The notes under the pieces: generated by a model
The model's database searches: none
Seen by the model: the letters and a program-made list of their open reading frames with translations, nothing else
What the model was told of the DNA's origin: nothing
Assembly: GCF_001294645.1 (NCBI RefSeq)
Contig: NZ_CP011868.1
Coordinates: 4,588,001-4,652,000, forward strand
Source: Pseudonocardia sp. HH130629-09
GTDB lineage: Bacteria > Actinomycetota > Actinomycetes > Mycobacteriales > Pseudonocardiaceae
Direction: 5' to 3'
DNA length: 64,000 nucleotides
Made by a program: the position numbers and the translations under genes
In this document: positions 10,931 through 21,020 of the stretch, in pieces
Layout of the letters: each line of letters starts with the position of its first letter
How positions within the stretch are numbered: position 1 is the stretch's first letter

Positions 10931-11503
10931 ATGGACCGGTGTGAACAGGAGCGCGAGGCACTCCTCGACGCGGCCCTGCAGCAGTGGGCGGACGGCGGCT
11001 GGACGGCCGTCGACCCGCGGGAGGCCGTGCGCCGGTCGGGGGTCCCGGCCTCCTGCGCGGCCGAGTTCACCTCGGGCGCCGAGCTCGTCTGCGCGGTGTT
11101 CGACCACATCGTCGACGACCGCTCGGCGAACATGCTGCGGTCCTTCGCCGAGGCGGCCGCCGCCGGCAGCTCCCCGATCGACCGGTTCCGGGTCATGACG
11201 ACGGTGATGCTCGACGACGTCGTCCGCGACCCGCGCCGCGCCGTCGTCCTCGCCGACGCGATCGGCTGCCCGCCGCTGGTGGCGCGGCGCCGCAGCGCCA
11301 ACCGCGGGTTCGCCGAGATCGTCGCCTCCCAGCCGGTCGGCGACGGCGTCGAGCCGGACGACCTGCGCCTGGCGGGGCACTTCGTCATCGGCGGGCTCGC
11401 CGAGATCGTCCTGGCCTGCGTCGACCCGCACAGCCCGGTGGACCGGGAGCGGGCGATCGAGCACGGCGCCAAGCTGCTCGAGGCCTGCGCGACCACCCGC
11501 TGA
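10931..11503 (+). CDS. TetR-family transcriptional regulator
   Basis: A 190-residue protein with an N-terminal helix-turn-helix (about residues 5-50) and an all-helical ligand-binding domain. The recognition region, with [16 protein letters not shown], is poorly matched to the classical TetR signature, so the family call rests on length, helix pattern and the segment [13 protein letters not shown]. It is divergent from metG with about 110 bases between them and convergent with the GH15 gene, whose stop lies 3 bases beyond its own. Target and ligand are unknown. Confidence 0.75.
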   Translation: MDRCEQEREALLDAALQQWADGGWTAVDPREAVRRSGVPASCAAEFTSGAELVCAVFDHIVDDRSANMLRSFAEAAAAGSSPIDRFRVMTTVMLDDVVRDPRRAVVLADAIGCPPLVARRRSANRGFAEIVASQPVGDGVEPDDLRLAGHFVIGGLAEIVLACVDPHSPVDRERAIEHGAKLLEACATTR

Positions 11504-11506
11504 GGC

Positions 11507-13336
11507 TCAGCCCAGCGCCCGGTCCAGGTTGATCGCGGAGCTGATCAGCGACAGGTGGGTGAACGCCTGGGGGAAGTTGCCCAGCTGCTCCCCGGTCAGG
11601 CCGATCTCCTCGGCGTAGAGACCCAGGTGGTTGCCGTAGGAGAACATCTTCTCCAGCGCGATCCGGGCCTGTTCGAGGCGCCCGGCCCTGGTCATCGCCT
11701 CGACGTTCCAGAACGAGCACATCGAGAACGTGCCCTCCTCGCCGTCGAGGCCGTCGGGCGAGTCCTCGACGTCGTAGCGGAACACCAGGGTGTCGACGAC
11801 GAGGTCGTCGTTGATCGCGTCCAGGGTCGCGAGGAACCGCGGTTCGGTGGGCGCGCAGAACTTGACCATCGGCATGAGCAGCACCGACGCGTCCAACGTG
11901 CGGGCGCCGTAGCGCTGGACGAACGACCCGCGCGGCGGCACGTCGGGGTCCCAGCCGCGGTCCATGATCTGGTGGTAGATCTCGTCGCGGGTGGCGGTCC
12001 AGGCCCCGACGTCGCCGGGCAGGCCGCGCCGGCGGGCCATCCGGATCATCCGCTCGACCGCGACCCAGCACATGAGCCGGGAGAACACGTGGTCCTGGCG
12101 GCCGGCCCGGGTCTCCCAGATACCCTCGTCGGGCGAGTCCCAGTGCTCGCGCAGCCAGTCGAGGATCGTGCAGAGGTTCGTCCAGTCCTCGTGGCCGACG
12201 CCGTCGCCGTACTTGTCGTACAGGTAGACCGAGTCGATGATCTCGCCGTAGATGTCGAGCTGCAGCTGCGCCGAGGCGCCGTTGCCGGCCAGCACCGGGC
12301 GCGAACCGCGGTAGCCCTCGAGGTGGTCGAGTTCCACCTCGTCGGGGGTCTCGTCGCCGTCGATCGTGTACATGACGCGCAGCGGGCCCTGGTCTCCGTC
12401 GCGGGTGCTCCCGAAGCGTCCGGACAGCCACGCGATGAACGCGCCGGCCGCCTCGGTGAACCCGAGCCGCAGCAACGCGTAGAGGGTGAAGGCGGCGTCG
12501 CGCATCCAGACGTAGCGGTAGTCCCAGTTCCGCTCGCCGCCGAGCTGCTCGGGCAGCCCCATCGTCGGCGACGCGATCACCGCGCCGGTCGGCTCGTGGG
12601 TGAGCAGCTTGAGGGTGAGCGCGGAGCGGTGCACGCGCTCGCGCCACCGCCCGGTGTACGACGAGTGCGCCAGCCAGTCCTTCCAGAACGCGACAGTCCC
12701 GGTGAACAGTGCCTCCGCGGCGTCGTCGCAGGCGGTGGGCTCCTCGGCAGCGTCGACCTCCAGCACGAACACCTCGGTGCGCCCCTCGGCAGTGCGGAAC
12801 TCCGCGCCCGCGGCGTGGTCGGTGATCTCCAGCTCCACCGACGACGTCAGGTCCAGGGTGACGCCGCTGCCGGTGAACCGGATCCCGGCCCCGGCGGTCT
12901 CCACCTTCGGGGTCTCGCGGGCGTAGTCCGGCCGGGGCACGACCTCGACCGCCATTGGCACCGAGCCGCGGACGCCGGTGACCCGCCGGACCAGGCGCTG
13001 CCGGTGGTCCGGGTCGTGCGGGCGCAGCAGGGACATGAAGTCCTGCACCTCGACGATGCCGTCGGAGGTGAGGAAACGGGTGATGAGGATGGTGGAGTCG
13101 GGGTAGTAGAACTGCTGCTGGCTGGCGAGCTCGGTCTCGTCGACGCAGGGCGCGAGCCGCCAGTGCCCGCCACGGCCGGCGTCGAGCAGCGAGGCGAACA
13201 CGCTGGGCGCGTCGAACCGGCCGGGACAGAACCAGTCGACGGTGCCGTCGGTGCCGACCAGCGCCGCGGAGCGCAGGTCCCCGACGATCCCGTGCTCGGC
13301 GATCGGCAGCTGGTCGGCGGAGCGCGTGGGACTCAC
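11507..13336 (-). CDS. Glycoside hydrolase family 15 protein (trehalase or glucoamylase-like)
   Basis: A 609-residue (alpha/alpha)6-barrel hydrolase. Family features include the N-terminal [17 protein letters not shown], the substrate-site stretch [18 protein letters not shown] near residue 310, and the late motif GLYAEEIG that holds the catalytic acid region. Actinobacterial GH15 enzymes of this type include mycobacterial trehalases, so trehalose or an alpha-glucan is the likely substrate. The GTG start overlaps the zwf stop codon, coupling sugar release to entry into the pentose phosphate pathway. Confidence 0.9.
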   Translation of the reverse strand: MSPTRSADQLPIAEHGIVGDLRSAALVGTDGTVDWFCPGRFDAPSVFASLLDAGRGGHWRLAPCVDETELASQQQFYYPDSTILITRFLTSDGIVEVQDFMSLLRPHDPDHRQRLVRRVTGVRGSVPMAVEVVPRPDYARETPKVETAGAGIRFTGSGVTLDLTSSVELEITDHAAGAEFRTAEGRTEVFVLEVDAAEEPTACDDAAEALFTGTVAFWKDWLAHSSYTGRWRERVHRSALTLKLLTHEPTGAVIASPTMGLPEQLGGERNWDYRYVWMRDAAFTLYALLRLGFTEAAGAFIAWLSGRFGSTRDGDQGPLRVMYTIDGDETPDEVELDHLEGYRGSRPVLAGNGASAQLQLDIYGEIIDSVYLYDKYGDGVGHEDWTNLCTILDWLREHWDSPDEGIWETRAGRQDHVFSRLMCWVAVERMIRMARRRGLPGDVGAWTATRDEIYHQIMDRGWDPDVPPRGSFVQRYGARTLDASVLLMPMVKFCAPTEPRFLATLDAINDDLVVDTLVFRYDVEDSPDGLDGEEGTFSMCSFWNVEAMTRAGRLEQARIALEKMFSYGNHLGLYAEEIGLTGEQLGNFPQAFTHLSLISSAINLDRALG

Positions 13337-14748
13337 TCCGGCACCCGCCAGCCACGCGGGCCGGGCAGGTCGAGCGCGTCCTGCGGGCCCCAGGAGCCGT
13401 CGTCGTAGGTCTGGGTCGGGGGCGGGTCGGCGAGCACCGGGTCGCACAGCTCCCAGAGCCGCTCGACCTCCTCGGTCGTGGTGAACAGGGTGCGGTCGCC
13501 CTTCATCACGTCCAGGAGCAGCCGCTCGTAGGCCTCCAGGGCGTCGTCGGGGTCACCGACGCCGTCGAGGTCCAGCCGCATCCGGCCGCGGCCGACCTTC
13601 AGCTCCGGGCCGGGCACCTTCGCCCGCACGTCGAGCTCGGCGGTGACCTGGTCGGCCAGCTCGATGGCCAGCTCGGTCGGGGCGCTGCCGGTGGCGGCGC
13701 CGGTGAACGAGCCGCCCGGGAACATCGTCAGCGCCGGCTCGTCGAAGCCGATGGTGACGGTGCGCCGGGTCGCGCCCATCTTCTTCCCGGTGCGCAGGAA
13801 GAACGGGACCCCGAACCAGCGCCAGTTGTCGACGTAGGCCTCCAGCGCGACGAACGTCTCGGACTCCGAGTCGTCCGCGACCCCGTCCTCGTCGCGGTAG
13901 GAGGCGTACTGACCGAACACCACCCGTGACGGGTCGATCCGCCGGACGGAGTGGAAGACCTTCGCCTTCTCCGCGTGGAGCGCGTCCGGAGCGATCTCGT
14001 ACGGCGGCTCCAGCGCCACGAACCCGAGGATCTGGAACAGGTGGGTGGAGATCATGTCCCGGAACGTGCCGGTGGACTCCATGAACGACGCCCGGCCCTC
14101 GATCCCGATCTCCTCGGGGACGTCGATCTGCACGTAGCGGATGTTCTGCCGGTTCCAGACCGGCTCGAACAGGCCGTTGGCGAAGCGCAGCGCGAGGATG
14201 TTCTGCACCGACTCCTTGCCCAGGAAGTGGTCGATGCGGAAGATGTCGGCCTCGTCGTAGACCTCCTTCAGGCCCGCGTTGAGCTCCTTCGCGGACTCCA
14301 GGTCGGTGCCGAACGGCTTCTCCAGCACCAACCGGGAGCGCTCGGCGAGGCCGGTCTCCCCCAGCATCGCGACCATCGGGGTCATCGCCGTCGGCGGCAC
14401 GGACAGGTAGACGAGCCGGCGGACCTCGGCGCCGCCACCGGCCAGCTCCTTCTCGGCGGCGAGGACGGCGTCGACGAGGTCGGCGCCGTCGTCGGCGTCG
14501 GAGACGACGAAGCTCAGCCGGGGCGCGAAGTCGTCCCAGCCGGTGTCGTCGGGCAGGGCGCCGCGGATGCGGTCGCGGAACGCGTCGTCGGAGCCGGGCG
14601 AGTGCCGACCGGACCCGATCACCCGGAAGTCCTCGGGCAGCAGTCCCTCGTTCTGCAGGTGGAGCAGACCCGGGAAGAGCTTGCGCTTCGCGAGGTCGCC
14701 GGTGGCGCCGAACAGCACGATCACGTGTGGGGGCAGGTCCGAAGGCAT
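13333..14748 (-). CDS. zwf: Glucose-6-phosphate 1-dehydrogenase
   Basis: Oxidises glucose-6-phosphate to phosphogluconolactone with NADP. The dinucleotide motif [18 protein letters not shown] is at the N-terminus and the active-site signature appears as RIDHFLGKE near residue 175. At 471 residues it is shorter than typical bacterial G6PD (around 500), similar to the short actinobacterial form. No opcA, tal or gnd gene is next to it, so it is probably an auxiliary copy linked to the GH15 gene with which it overlaps. Confidence 0.95.
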   Translation of the reverse strand: MPSDLPPHVIVLFGATGDLAKRKLFPGLLHLQNEGLLPEDFRVIGSGRHSPGSDDAFRDRIRGALPDDTGWDDFAPRLSFVVSDADDGADLVDAVLAAEKELAGGGAEVRRLVYLSVPPTAMTPMVAMLGETGLAERSRLVLEKPFGTDLESAKELNAGLKEVYDEADIFRIDHFLGKESVQNILALRFANGLFEPVWNRQNIRYVQIDVPEEIGIEGRASFMESTGTFRDMISTHLFQILGFVALEPPYEIAPDALHAEKAKVFHSVRRIDPSRVVFGQYASYRDEDGVADDSESETFVALEAYVDNWRWFGVPFFLRTGKKMGATRRTVTIGFDEPALTMFPGGSFTGAATGSAPTELAIELADQVTAELDVRAKVPGPELKVGRGRMRLDLDGVGDPDDALEAYERLLLDVMKGDRTLFTTTEEVERLWELCDPVLADPPPTQTYDDGSWGPQDALDLPGPRGWRVPE

Positions 14749-14842
14749 GGTCCCGGGCTACCCCCGGCCGGGCCCGGCCATTCGGCGGCCCGGTCACGAG
14801 CGTGTTTCCACCGGCCGGTCCGCGCGGCGTACCGTTGCAGGT

Positions 14843-15325
14843 GTGAACGTCGACGTGACACCGCTGCCCGGGATCGGGGTGCGCAAGGAGATCGAGCTGC
14901 GCAACGGCCGCAGGGTCGGGGTCATCGCGCACCGCGACGGGAAGGTCGACCTGATCCTCTCCCGTGCCGACGACCCGGACGCCTGCGTCGCCGAGCTGCC
15001 GCTGACCACCGAGGAGGCGGGCGCCCTGGCGAACCTGCTCGGCGCCCCGCAGCTGGTCAACCAGCTGAAGGACGAGCACGCGGACGTACCGGGCATCACC
15101 ACCCGCAAGATGCCGATCAAGCTCAACAGCCCGTTCGACGGCCGCCCGCTGGGCGACACCGCGCTGCGCACCCGCACCCAGGTCTCGGTGGTCGCCATCA
15201 TGCGTGCCGGCCAGGTGATCCCGTCGCCGACGCCGGCCCACGTGCTGGCCGCCGGGGACATCGTGATCGCCGTGGGCACGGCCGAGAAGCTGGAGCAGGC
15301 CGCCGACATCCTCGCCCACGGCTGA
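14843..15325 (+). CDS. Cation/proton antiporter regulatory subunit (TrkA-C domain, KhtT-like)
   Basis: A 160-residue soluble protein. Residues 1-75 form an N-terminal regulatory domain beginning MNVDVTPLPGIGVRKEIELR. The C-terminal RCK/TrkA-C domain runs from about 85 to the end, with TRTQVSVVAIMRAGQVIPSP and GDIVIAVG. The next gene, 15 bases downstream, is a CPA2 antiporter, the same arrangement as KhtT with KhtU. RCK-C domains sense ions or nucleotides such as c-di-AMP; the ligand here is inferred only from the family. The GTG start is confirmed by the downstream reading frame. Confidence 0.87.
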   Translation: MNVDVTPLPGIGVRKEIELRNGRRVGVIAHRDGKVDLILSRADDPDACVAELPLTTEEAGALANLLGAPQLVNQLKDEHADVPGITTRKMPIKLNSPFDGRPLGDTALRTRTQVSVVAIMRAGQVIPSPTPAHVLAAGDIVIAVGTAEKLEQAADILAHG

Positions 15326-15340
15326 GGCCGCCCGCAGGCC

Positions 15341-16516
15341 GTGGACCACACCGCACTGGAACTGCTGGAGCTCGGCGCCGTCTTCTTCGGGCTCGGCCTG
15401 CTGGGCCGGCTCGCCCAGCGGATCGCGCTGTCCCCCATCCCGCTCTACCTGCTCGGCGGCCTCGCGTTCGGCGCGGGCGGGATCATCCCGCTCGGCGACA
15501 TCGGCGACTTCACCTCGCTCGCCGGCGAGGTCGGCGTCGTGTTGCTGCTCCTGCTGCTCGGGTTGGAGTACTCCGCGGTCGAGCTGGTCACCGGGCTGAA
15601 GCGGTCCTGGACCGCCGGGATCGTCGACATCGTGCTCAACGCCGCGCCGGGCGTCGCGGTCGCGCTGATCCTGGGCTGGGGCGTGATCGGGGCGATGGTG
15701 CTGGGCGGGGTCACCTACATCTCCTCCTCCGGGATCGTCGCGAAGGTCCTGTCCGACCTGGGCAGGCTCGGCAACCGGGAGACGCCGGTGGTGCTGTCGG
15801 TGCTCGTGTTCGAGGACCTCGTGATGGCGCTCTACCTGCCGATCCTCACCGCGCTGCTGCTCGGCGTGACGCTGTGGGGCGGGATCAGCGCGGTCGCGGT
15901 GTCGCTCGCGGTGATCTCCGTGGTGCTCGTGGTCGCGCTGCGCTACGGCCGCTACGTCTCCGCGGTCGTCGACTCCGACGACCGCGAGGTCTTCCTGCTC
16001 AAGGTGCTCGGTGCCGCGCTGCTGGTCGCCGGGTTCGCCCAGGCGATGCAGGTGTCGGCGGCGGTCGGCGCCTTCCTGCTGGGCATCGCGATCTCCGGCT
16101 CGACCGCGGAGAACGCCACCAAGCTGCTGGAACCGCTGCGCGACCTGTTCGCCGCGGTGTTCTTCGTGGTGTTCGGGCTCTCGACCGACCCGCGGGCGAT
16201 CCCGCCGGTGCTCGGCTGGGCGCTGGTGCTCGCCGTGTCGACCGCGGCCACCAAGTACGCGACGGGCTGGTGGGCGGCGAAGCGGGCGCGGATCGGGCGG
16301 ATGGGCCGGGCCCGCGCCGGTGCGGCGCTGATCGCCCGCGGCGAGTTCTCGATCGTCATCGCCGGGCTCGCCGTCGGCTACGCGGCCGTCCCCGCCGAGC
16401 TGTCCGCGCTGGCCACGGCGTACGTGCTGATCATGGCGGTGCTGGGCCCGATCGCCGCGCGCTACGTCGAGCCGGTCATGCGGGCGATCCCGACGCGCAC
16501 CCCCGCGACCGCCTGA
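15341..16516 (+). CDS. CPA2-family cation/proton antiporter (KefB/KhtU-like membrane subunit)
   Basis: A 391-residue membrane protein with about 12 hydrophobic helices. Family features are the N-terminal helix rich in Leu/Gly, the stretch LLLGLEYSAVEL near residue 75, GAFLLGIAISGS near 245 and GEFSIVIAGLAVGY near 335. It lacks the C-terminal TrkA-N domain of larger KefB proteins, consistent with regulation by the separate subunit encoded immediately upstream. It starts with GTG. The likely role is potassium or sodium efflux in exchange for protons. Confidence 0.9.
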   Translation: MDHTALELLELGAVFFGLGLLGRLAQRIALSPIPLYLLGGLAFGAGGIIPLGDIGDFTSLAGEVGVVLLLLLLGLEYSAVELVTGLKRSWTAGIVDIVLNAAPGVAVALILGWGVIGAMVLGGVTYISSSGIVAKVLSDLGRLGNRETPVVLSVLVFEDLVMALYLPILTALLLGVTLWGGISAVAVSLAVISVVLVVALRYGRYVSAVVDSDDREVFLLKVLGAALLVAGFAQAMQVSAAVGAFLLGIAISGSTAENATKLLEPLRDLFAAVFFVVFGLSTDPRAIPPVLGWALVLAVSTAATKYATGWWAAKRARIGRMGRARAGAALIARGEFSIVIAGLAVGYAAVPAELSALATAYVLIMAVLGPIAARYVEPVMRAIPTRTPATA

Positions 16517-16560
16517 CCGCCCGCCCCGCCCTTCCCGGGCCCGCCCTTCCCGCCGCGCTG

Positions 16561-17436
16561 TCAGTCCCGGGCGGCGAGGGTCGCGTTGTAGAGGTCCCGC
16601 TTCGGCACGCCCGCGGCCTCGGCGACGGCGGCGACGGCGTCCTTGAGGCGCTCGCCGTCGTCGGTGCGCTCACGCACGGCGTCGACCAGCGACTCCACCG
16701 GCGGCGCCTCGCGGGCCTCGGCACCGGCCAGCACCACGGTCACCTCGCCGAGCACGTCGCCGGACGTCGCCCAGGCGTGCAGCTCGGCCAGGGTGCCGCG
16801 CACGACCTGCTCGTGGGTCTTGGTCAGCTCCCGGCACACCGCGGCACGGCGGTTCTCCCCCAGCACGACGACGGCGTCGGCGAGAGTGTCCGCGGTCCGC
16901 CGCGGGGACTCGAAGAACACCACGGCGCGGCGCTCGTCGCGCAGGGTCTCCAGCCACCGGCGGCGCTCGCCGGAGCGGCGCGGCGGGAAGCCGTCGAAGC
17001 AGAACCGCTCGCACGGCAGCCCGGACAGGACCAGCGCGGTGGTCACCGCGGAGGGGCCGGGCGCGCAGGTGACCGGCAGGTCCTCCGCGGCGGCCGCGGC
17101 GACGAGCCGGTAGCCCGGGTCGGAGACGGCGGGCATGCCGGCGTCGGACACCACCAGCACGGTCGCGCCGTCGCGGACCGCGGACAGCAGGCCGGGCAGC
17201 CGCTCGGCCTCGACGGCGTCGTAGTGGCTGACGATCCGGCCCGTGTAGGTGACCGGCAGCGCCGCGGCGAGGGTCCGGAACCGGCGGGTGTCCTCGGCGG
17301 CGATGACGTCGGCGGTGGCGATGAGCTCCCGCAGCCGCGGCGACGCGTCCCGCGGGTCGCCCAGCGGGGTCGCCGCCAGGACCAGGCGACCGGTCGTCGT
17401 GGCCGTGTCGGGCGTGGAGTCGGGGGCGGGAGTCAC
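16561..17436 (-). CDS. rsmI: 16S rRNA (cytidine-2'-O)-methyltransferase
   Basis: RsmI methylates the 2'-O of C1402 in 16S rRNA using SAM. The tetrapyrrole-methylase-like fold is shown by LVLAATPLGDPRDASPR at the N-terminus, TADVIAAEDTRR, VVSDAGMPAVSDPGYRLV and APGPSAVTTALVLSGLP. The protein has 291 residues from a GTG start, and the open frame upstream is not protein-like. It is divergent from the PMT gene with only 25 bases between starts, matching the pairing I recall in mycobacteria. Confidence 0.95.
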   Translation of the reverse strand: MTPAPDSTPDTATTTGRLVLAATPLGDPRDASPRLRELIATADVIAAEDTRRFRTLAAALPVTYTGRIVSHYDAVEAERLPGLLSAVRDGATVLVVSDAGMPAVSDPGYRLVAAAAAEDLPVTCAPGPSAVTTALVLSGLPCERFCFDGFPPRRSGERRRWLETLRDERRAVVFFESPRRTADTLADAVVVLGENRRAAVCRELTKTHEQVVRGTLAELHAWATSGDVLGEVTVVLAGAEAREAPPVESLVDAVRERTDDGERLKDAVAAVAEAAGVPKRDLYNATLAARD

Positions 17437-17461
17437 GTCGGCCAGCCTACGATCGGACGCG

Positions 17462-19057
17462 ATGGCCACCACGAGCGCCGATGCCGGGAGCCGGGTCGCC
17501 GGAGCGGCACCCGAACCCGGTCTGACCCCGCGCGGCACCCCGCCACCGCTGCGCCGCGCCGATCCCGGCCCGGTGGCGCGGCTCGGCGCCCCGCCACCGT
17601 CGGACCGGCTGCGGGGCTGGCTGGTCACCGCGGGGGTGGTGCTGGTCGCGGCGCTGCTGCGCTTCTACGACCTGGGTGAGCCCACCGACCGCGGAACGCC
17701 CGTCTTCGACGAGAAGCACTACGTCCCGCAGGCCTGGGACATGGTCCGCAACGGCGGGGTGGAGAGCAACCCCGGCTACGAGAAGATCGTCCACCCGCCG
17801 CTGGCGAAACAGCTGATCGCGCTGGGCCAGATGGTCTTCGGCTACGACGGCGTCGGCTGGCGGGCCTCGGCCGCGCTGGCCGGGGTGCTCACCGTGCTGC
17901 TCGTCGTCCGGGCCGGACGGCGCCTCACCCGCTCGACGGCGCTGGGCGGGCTGGCCGGGCTGCTGCTGTGCGCCGACGGGCTGTCGCACGTGCAGTCGCG
18001 GATGGGGATGCTCGACGTCTTCTCCGCGCTGTTCGTGGTGGCCGCGTTCGCCGCACTGCTCGCCGACCGCGACGACGTCCGCGGCAGGATGGCACGCGTC
18101 GTCGCGCAGGGGCGGGTCGGCGACACCGTGTGGGGCCCGCGCTGGGGTGTGCGCTGGTGGCGGGTGGCCGCGGGCGTCTCCCTCGGCCTGGCGTGCGCGG
18201 TGAAGTGGAACGGCGCCTACTACGTCGCCGCGTTCGGGCTCCTGTGCGTGCTGTGGGACGTCTCGGTGCGCCGCCGCGCCGGGGTCGCCCGGCCGTGGGT
18301 GGGGACGATGGTGCGCGACGTCGCCCCCGCGCTGTGGGCGCTCGTCCTGATCCCGGCGCTGACCTACCTCGGGTCCTGGTGGGCGTGGTTCGGCAGCGAG
18401 ACCGGCATCGACCGCCATGAGGTCGGCCGGGAGATCGGCACCGGCGGGGCGTTCGCCTGGGTGCCCGACGCCCTGCGGTCGCTCTGGTACTACCACGGTC
18501 AGGTCCTCGCCTTCCACGAGAACCTGACGACCCAGTCCGCCGGGGCGCACCCGTGGGAGTCCAAGCCCTGGACCTGGCCGATGGGGCTGCGGCCGATGCT
18601 CTACCGCTACGCCGACGACGCGACCGGCTGCGGGGAGACCGACTGCGTCTCCGCGGTGATGCTGATCGGCACCCCCGCGCTGTGGTGGCCGGCGATCCCG
18701 GTGCTGCTCTGGGGGCTGTGGCGGGCGGTGACCCGGGTCGACTGGCGGTGGGCCGCGGTGCTCGTCGGCTACGGCGCCGGGTTCGTCCCGTGGTTCTTCA
18801 ACATCGACCGGCAGATGTACTTCTTCTACATGATGCCGGTGGTGCCGTTCCTGGTTCTGGGCGTCGTGCTGGCGATGGGACAGATGCTGGGCCACTCCCG
18901 GATGAGCGCGCGCCGACGCCGCAACGGGCTGCTCGTCGTCGCGACGTGGGTGGCGCTGATCGGGGTCAACTTCGTGTGGCTGTGGCCGATCCTGGTCGGC
19001 GACCCGATCACCGCGGCGCACTGGCAGGCCGAGCTGTGGCTGCCGTCCTGGCGCTGA
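17462..19057 (+). CDS. pmt: Polyprenyl-phosphate-mannose--protein mannosyltransferase (PMT, GT39)
   Basis: An integral membrane enzyme that O-mannosylates secreted proteins from a polyprenyl-phosphate-mannose donor. After a 60-residue cytoplasmic leader and the first helix comes FDEKHYVPQAWDM, containing the Asp-Glu pair essential in PMTs. Further motifs are KIVHPPLAKQLIALG, QSRMGMLDVFSALF and CAVKWNGAYYVA. About ten hydrophobic segments are visible in 531 residues. The rsmI/PMT divergent pair matches the M. tuberculosis Rv1003/Rv1002c arrangement. Substrates would include Sec-exported proteins. Confidence 0.95.
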   Translation: MATTSADAGSRVAGAAPEPGLTPRGTPPPLRRADPGPVARLGAPPPSDRLRGWLVTAGVVLVAALLRFYDLGEPTDRGTPVFDEKHYVPQAWDMVRNGGVESNPGYEKIVHPPLAKQLIALGQMVFGYDGVGWRASAALAGVLTVLLVVRAGRRLTRSTALGGLAGLLLCADGLSHVQSRMGMLDVFSALFVVAAFAALLADRDDVRGRMARVVAQGRVGDTVWGPRWGVRWWRVAAGVSLGLACAVKWNGAYYVAAFGLLCVLWDVSVRRRAGVARPWVGTMVRDVAPALWALVLIPALTYLGSWWAWFGSETGIDRHEVGREIGTGGAFAWVPDALRSLWYYHGQVLAFHENLTTQSAGAHPWESKPWTWPMGLRPMLYRYADDATGCGETDCVSAVMLIGTPALWWPAIPVLLWGLWRAVTRVDWRWAAVLVGYGAGFVPWFFNIDRQMYFFYMMPVVPFLVLGVVLAMGQMLGHSRMSARRRRNGLLVVATWVALIGVNFVWLWPILVGDPITAAHWQAELWLPSWR

Positions 19058-19076
19058 CCGCTGCTGCTCCGTTCGG

Positions 19077-19688
19077 GTGACATCGGGAACCGTCGCGACC
19101 GGTACGACGACCGACCGGGGCGTGAGCCCCGTTCTCCGCCGCCTCGCGGTCGCCCTCCCCGCCGTGCTGCTCGCCCTCGTCGTCGGGGCCGCGCCGGCCT
19201 GGGCGCACACCGAGCTCGAGTCCAGCAGTCCCGCCGCGAACGCGCAGGTCGGCACCTCGCCGACGTCGGTGTCGCTGACCTTCTCCGAGGAGATCGCGGC
19301 CGCCGACGCCACCGTCGCGGTGACCGGCCCCGGTGGCACCGACTACGCGGCGGGGCCCGCCACCGGCGACGGCGCCACCCTCACCGTGCCGCTGCGCCCG
19401 CTCGGTGCGGCCGGCGGCTACACGATCACCTACCGGGTGGTCTCCGACGACGGCCACCCCGTCTCGGGCACGGTGCCGTTCACCCTCACCTCCCCCGGGC
19501 CGGGCGCGGCCGCCGCGACCCCGGGGCACACCTCCGCGGCTGCGACCGCCGCCGAACCCGAGGCCGCGCCGCAGACCGTCCCCACCGCGGCCGACGACGG
19601 CGGCCCGCCGGTCTGGCCGTGGGGCGTGGCGGCCGTCGTGGTGATCGGGGCCGGGACAGCGTTCGCGCTGCGCCGGTCGCGGGGCTGA
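19077..19688 (+). CDS. copC: CopC-domain copper-binding secreted protein with C-terminal anchor
   Basis: A 203-residue exported protein. The signal peptide ends PAWA before HTELESSSP, so the mature protein would begin with the N-terminal histidine that ligates copper in CopC/YobA proteins. A second conserved part is DGHPVSGTVPFTL near residue 125. A Pro/Ala/Thr-rich linker (about 135-175) leads to a C-terminal helix ending in basic RRSRG. An alternative GTG start 15 codons later (VSPVLRR) would also keep the signal peptide. It precedes copD and is probably coexpressed with it. Confidence 0.88.
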   Translation: MTSGTVATGTTTDRGVSPVLRRLAVALPAVLLALVVGAAPAWAHTELESSSPAANAQVGTSPTSVSLTFSEEIAAADATVAVTGPGGTDYAAGPATGDGATLTVPLRPLGAAGGYTITYRVVSDDGHPVSGTVPFTLTSPGPGAAAATPGHTSAAATAAEPEAAPQTVPTAADDGGPPVWPWGVAAVVVIGAGTAFALRRSRG

Positions 19689-19747
19689 CCATCGCCGGTC
19701 CCGTCCCCGGCGACGGCATCCCGGCCGACGCCGTACCGGGCGACGAT

Positions 19748-20716
19748 GTGCCGGGCGACGGTGGCGCCGGGACACCGGGCGGCCGGGTGCGCGAGCCCAC
19801 TCCGGCCGTCGCCGGGTGGGGTGCCGTGCTGCTCGGGGCCGCGGTCGTCGTCGCCGTGGTCACCGGCGGGATCGGGCCGGACGGGGTCGCCGCGGACCTC
19901 GCGCAGACCCTGGCGCGGGCCGCGGCCGACCTCCTCGCGGTCGTCGCGGCGGGGGCGGCGCTGGCCGTGCTGCTCGCCCCCGGCCGGACGCCGGGCGCGG
20001 ACCGGGTGCTGAGCGCCGCCGCCCCGCTGTGGTCGGCCGTGCTGGTGGCGGAGACGTTCGTCCGCGGCGCGCTGGTGTCCGGTCGGAGGCTCGCCGAGGT
20101 CCGCGTACCGGACGTGCTGGCTTTCCTGACCGGGCCTCGCGCCGGGGCCGGTCAGCTCGTCGCGGTGGCCGCGGCGCTGGCGTTGGCCGGGGTCGCCGGG
20201 TCGCGGCCCGCGCGGCCGGGCACCGGCCCGGGGCCCGCCGCGCTCGCGCTGGTGCTGGTCGTCGTCGCGGCGGCGGCCCCGGCGGCGACCGGGCACACCG
20301 CGGCGTCCACGGTCGCCTGGCTCGCGGTGCCCGCGGTCGTCGTGCACGTCGCGGCGGCGCTGCTGTGGCTCGGCGGGCTGGGCGCAGTGCTGGTCACCGC
20401 CCGCGACGCGGACGTGCTCGCGGTCGCGCTGCCGCGGTTCTCCCGGCTCGCGCTCGGCGCCGTGGTGGCGTTGGGGGTGTCCGGGGCCCTCGCCGCCACC
20501 GCACGGCTCTCCGCACCCGTCGAGCTGGTCACGACCGCCTACGGCGCTGTCGTCGCCACCAAGGTCGTGCTGCTCGCGGTCGCCGCCGCACTCGGCGGCG
20601 TCACCCGGTCCCGGCTGCGGGCAGGGCGGCTCCCGGTGCTGGTGTGGGCCGCGGTGGAGGTGCTTGTGCTGGCCGGGGCGACCGGGGTGGCCGCCACGCT
20701 CACCCACACCGCCTGA
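19748..20716 (+). CDS. copD: CopD-domain copper-import membrane protein
   Basis: A polytopic protein with about eight hydrophobic segments. The CopD domain is visible toward the C-terminus, with LWLGGLGAVLVT near residue 215, FSRLALGAVVALGVSGALAA and KVVLLAVAAALGG. Histidines in GHTAAST and VVVHVAAALLWLGG could bind copper. The start is uncertain: the frame is open from inside copC, and I chose the GTG at 19748, with a GTG at 19787 as alternative. A CopC/CopD pair typically mediates periplasmic copper handling and uptake. Confidence 0.82.
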   Translation: MPGDGGAGTPGGRVREPTPAVAGWGAVLLGAAVVVAVVTGGIGPDGVAADLAQTLARAAADLLAVVAAGAALAVLLAPGRTPGADRVLSAAAPLWSAVLVAETFVRGALVSGRRLAEVRVPDVLAFLTGPRAGAGQLVAVAAALALAGVAGSRPARPGTGPGPAALALVLVVVAAAAPAATGHTAASTVAWLAVPAVVVHVAAALLWLGGLGAVLVTARDADVLAVALPRFSRLALGAVVALGVSGALAATARLSAPVELVTTAYGAVVATKVVLLAVAAALGGVTRSRLRAGRLPVLVWAAVEVLVLAGATGVAATLTHTA

Positions 20717-20720
20717 GCGG

Positions 20721-21020
20721 TCAGCGGGTCGTCGCGGCGGCGAGCTGCGGCTCCAGCTGGTCGATCGCGTACAGCAACGCGTCCGGGCCGCCGTAGGACA
20801 ACGCGCCGCCCAGCGGGTCGGAGAACGTCGTGTACAGCGTCCGGCCCTCACGGACGACGTCGAGTCGGGCGAACGGCACCGACGCCGTCATCGGCTGCTC
20901 GGTCGCGCCGTTGACGAACAGCACGTCGCGGTCGAGCAGGTCCAGCCGCTCCTCGCTGACGTCCCCGGAGTGCTCCTGCGTCGCGGAGCCGAGCGCGTCG
21001 AACAGTGCGCGCCGCGGGTC
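20721..21020 (-). pseudogene. C-terminal fragment of an iron-siderophore substrate-binding lipoprotein (FecB-like)
   Basis: Translation of the minus strand gives about 98 residues: [20 protein letters not shown], a section with LDLLDRDVLFVNG, then VPFARLDVVREGRTLYTTF and YGGPDALLYAIDQLEPQL, which is the end of a class III periplasmic binding protein. There is no start codon or N-terminal two-thirds. The reading frame meets a TGA just upstream, at the junction with the next fragment. The gene was cut by a deletion or insertion event associated with the insertion-sequence cluster. Confidence 0.75.

Noticed and set aside
9028..11496. Extension of metG upstream to 822 codons
   Set aside because: The extra 225 codons are antisense to the TetR gene. 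HIGH-motif spacing and family length place the start at 10818 or 10836.
13951..17679. Open frame of more than 1200 codons on the plus strand
   Set aside because: It is antisense to zwf, then out of frame with the antiporter genes, antisense to rsmI and out of frame with PMT. The translation is low-complexity and shows no domain.
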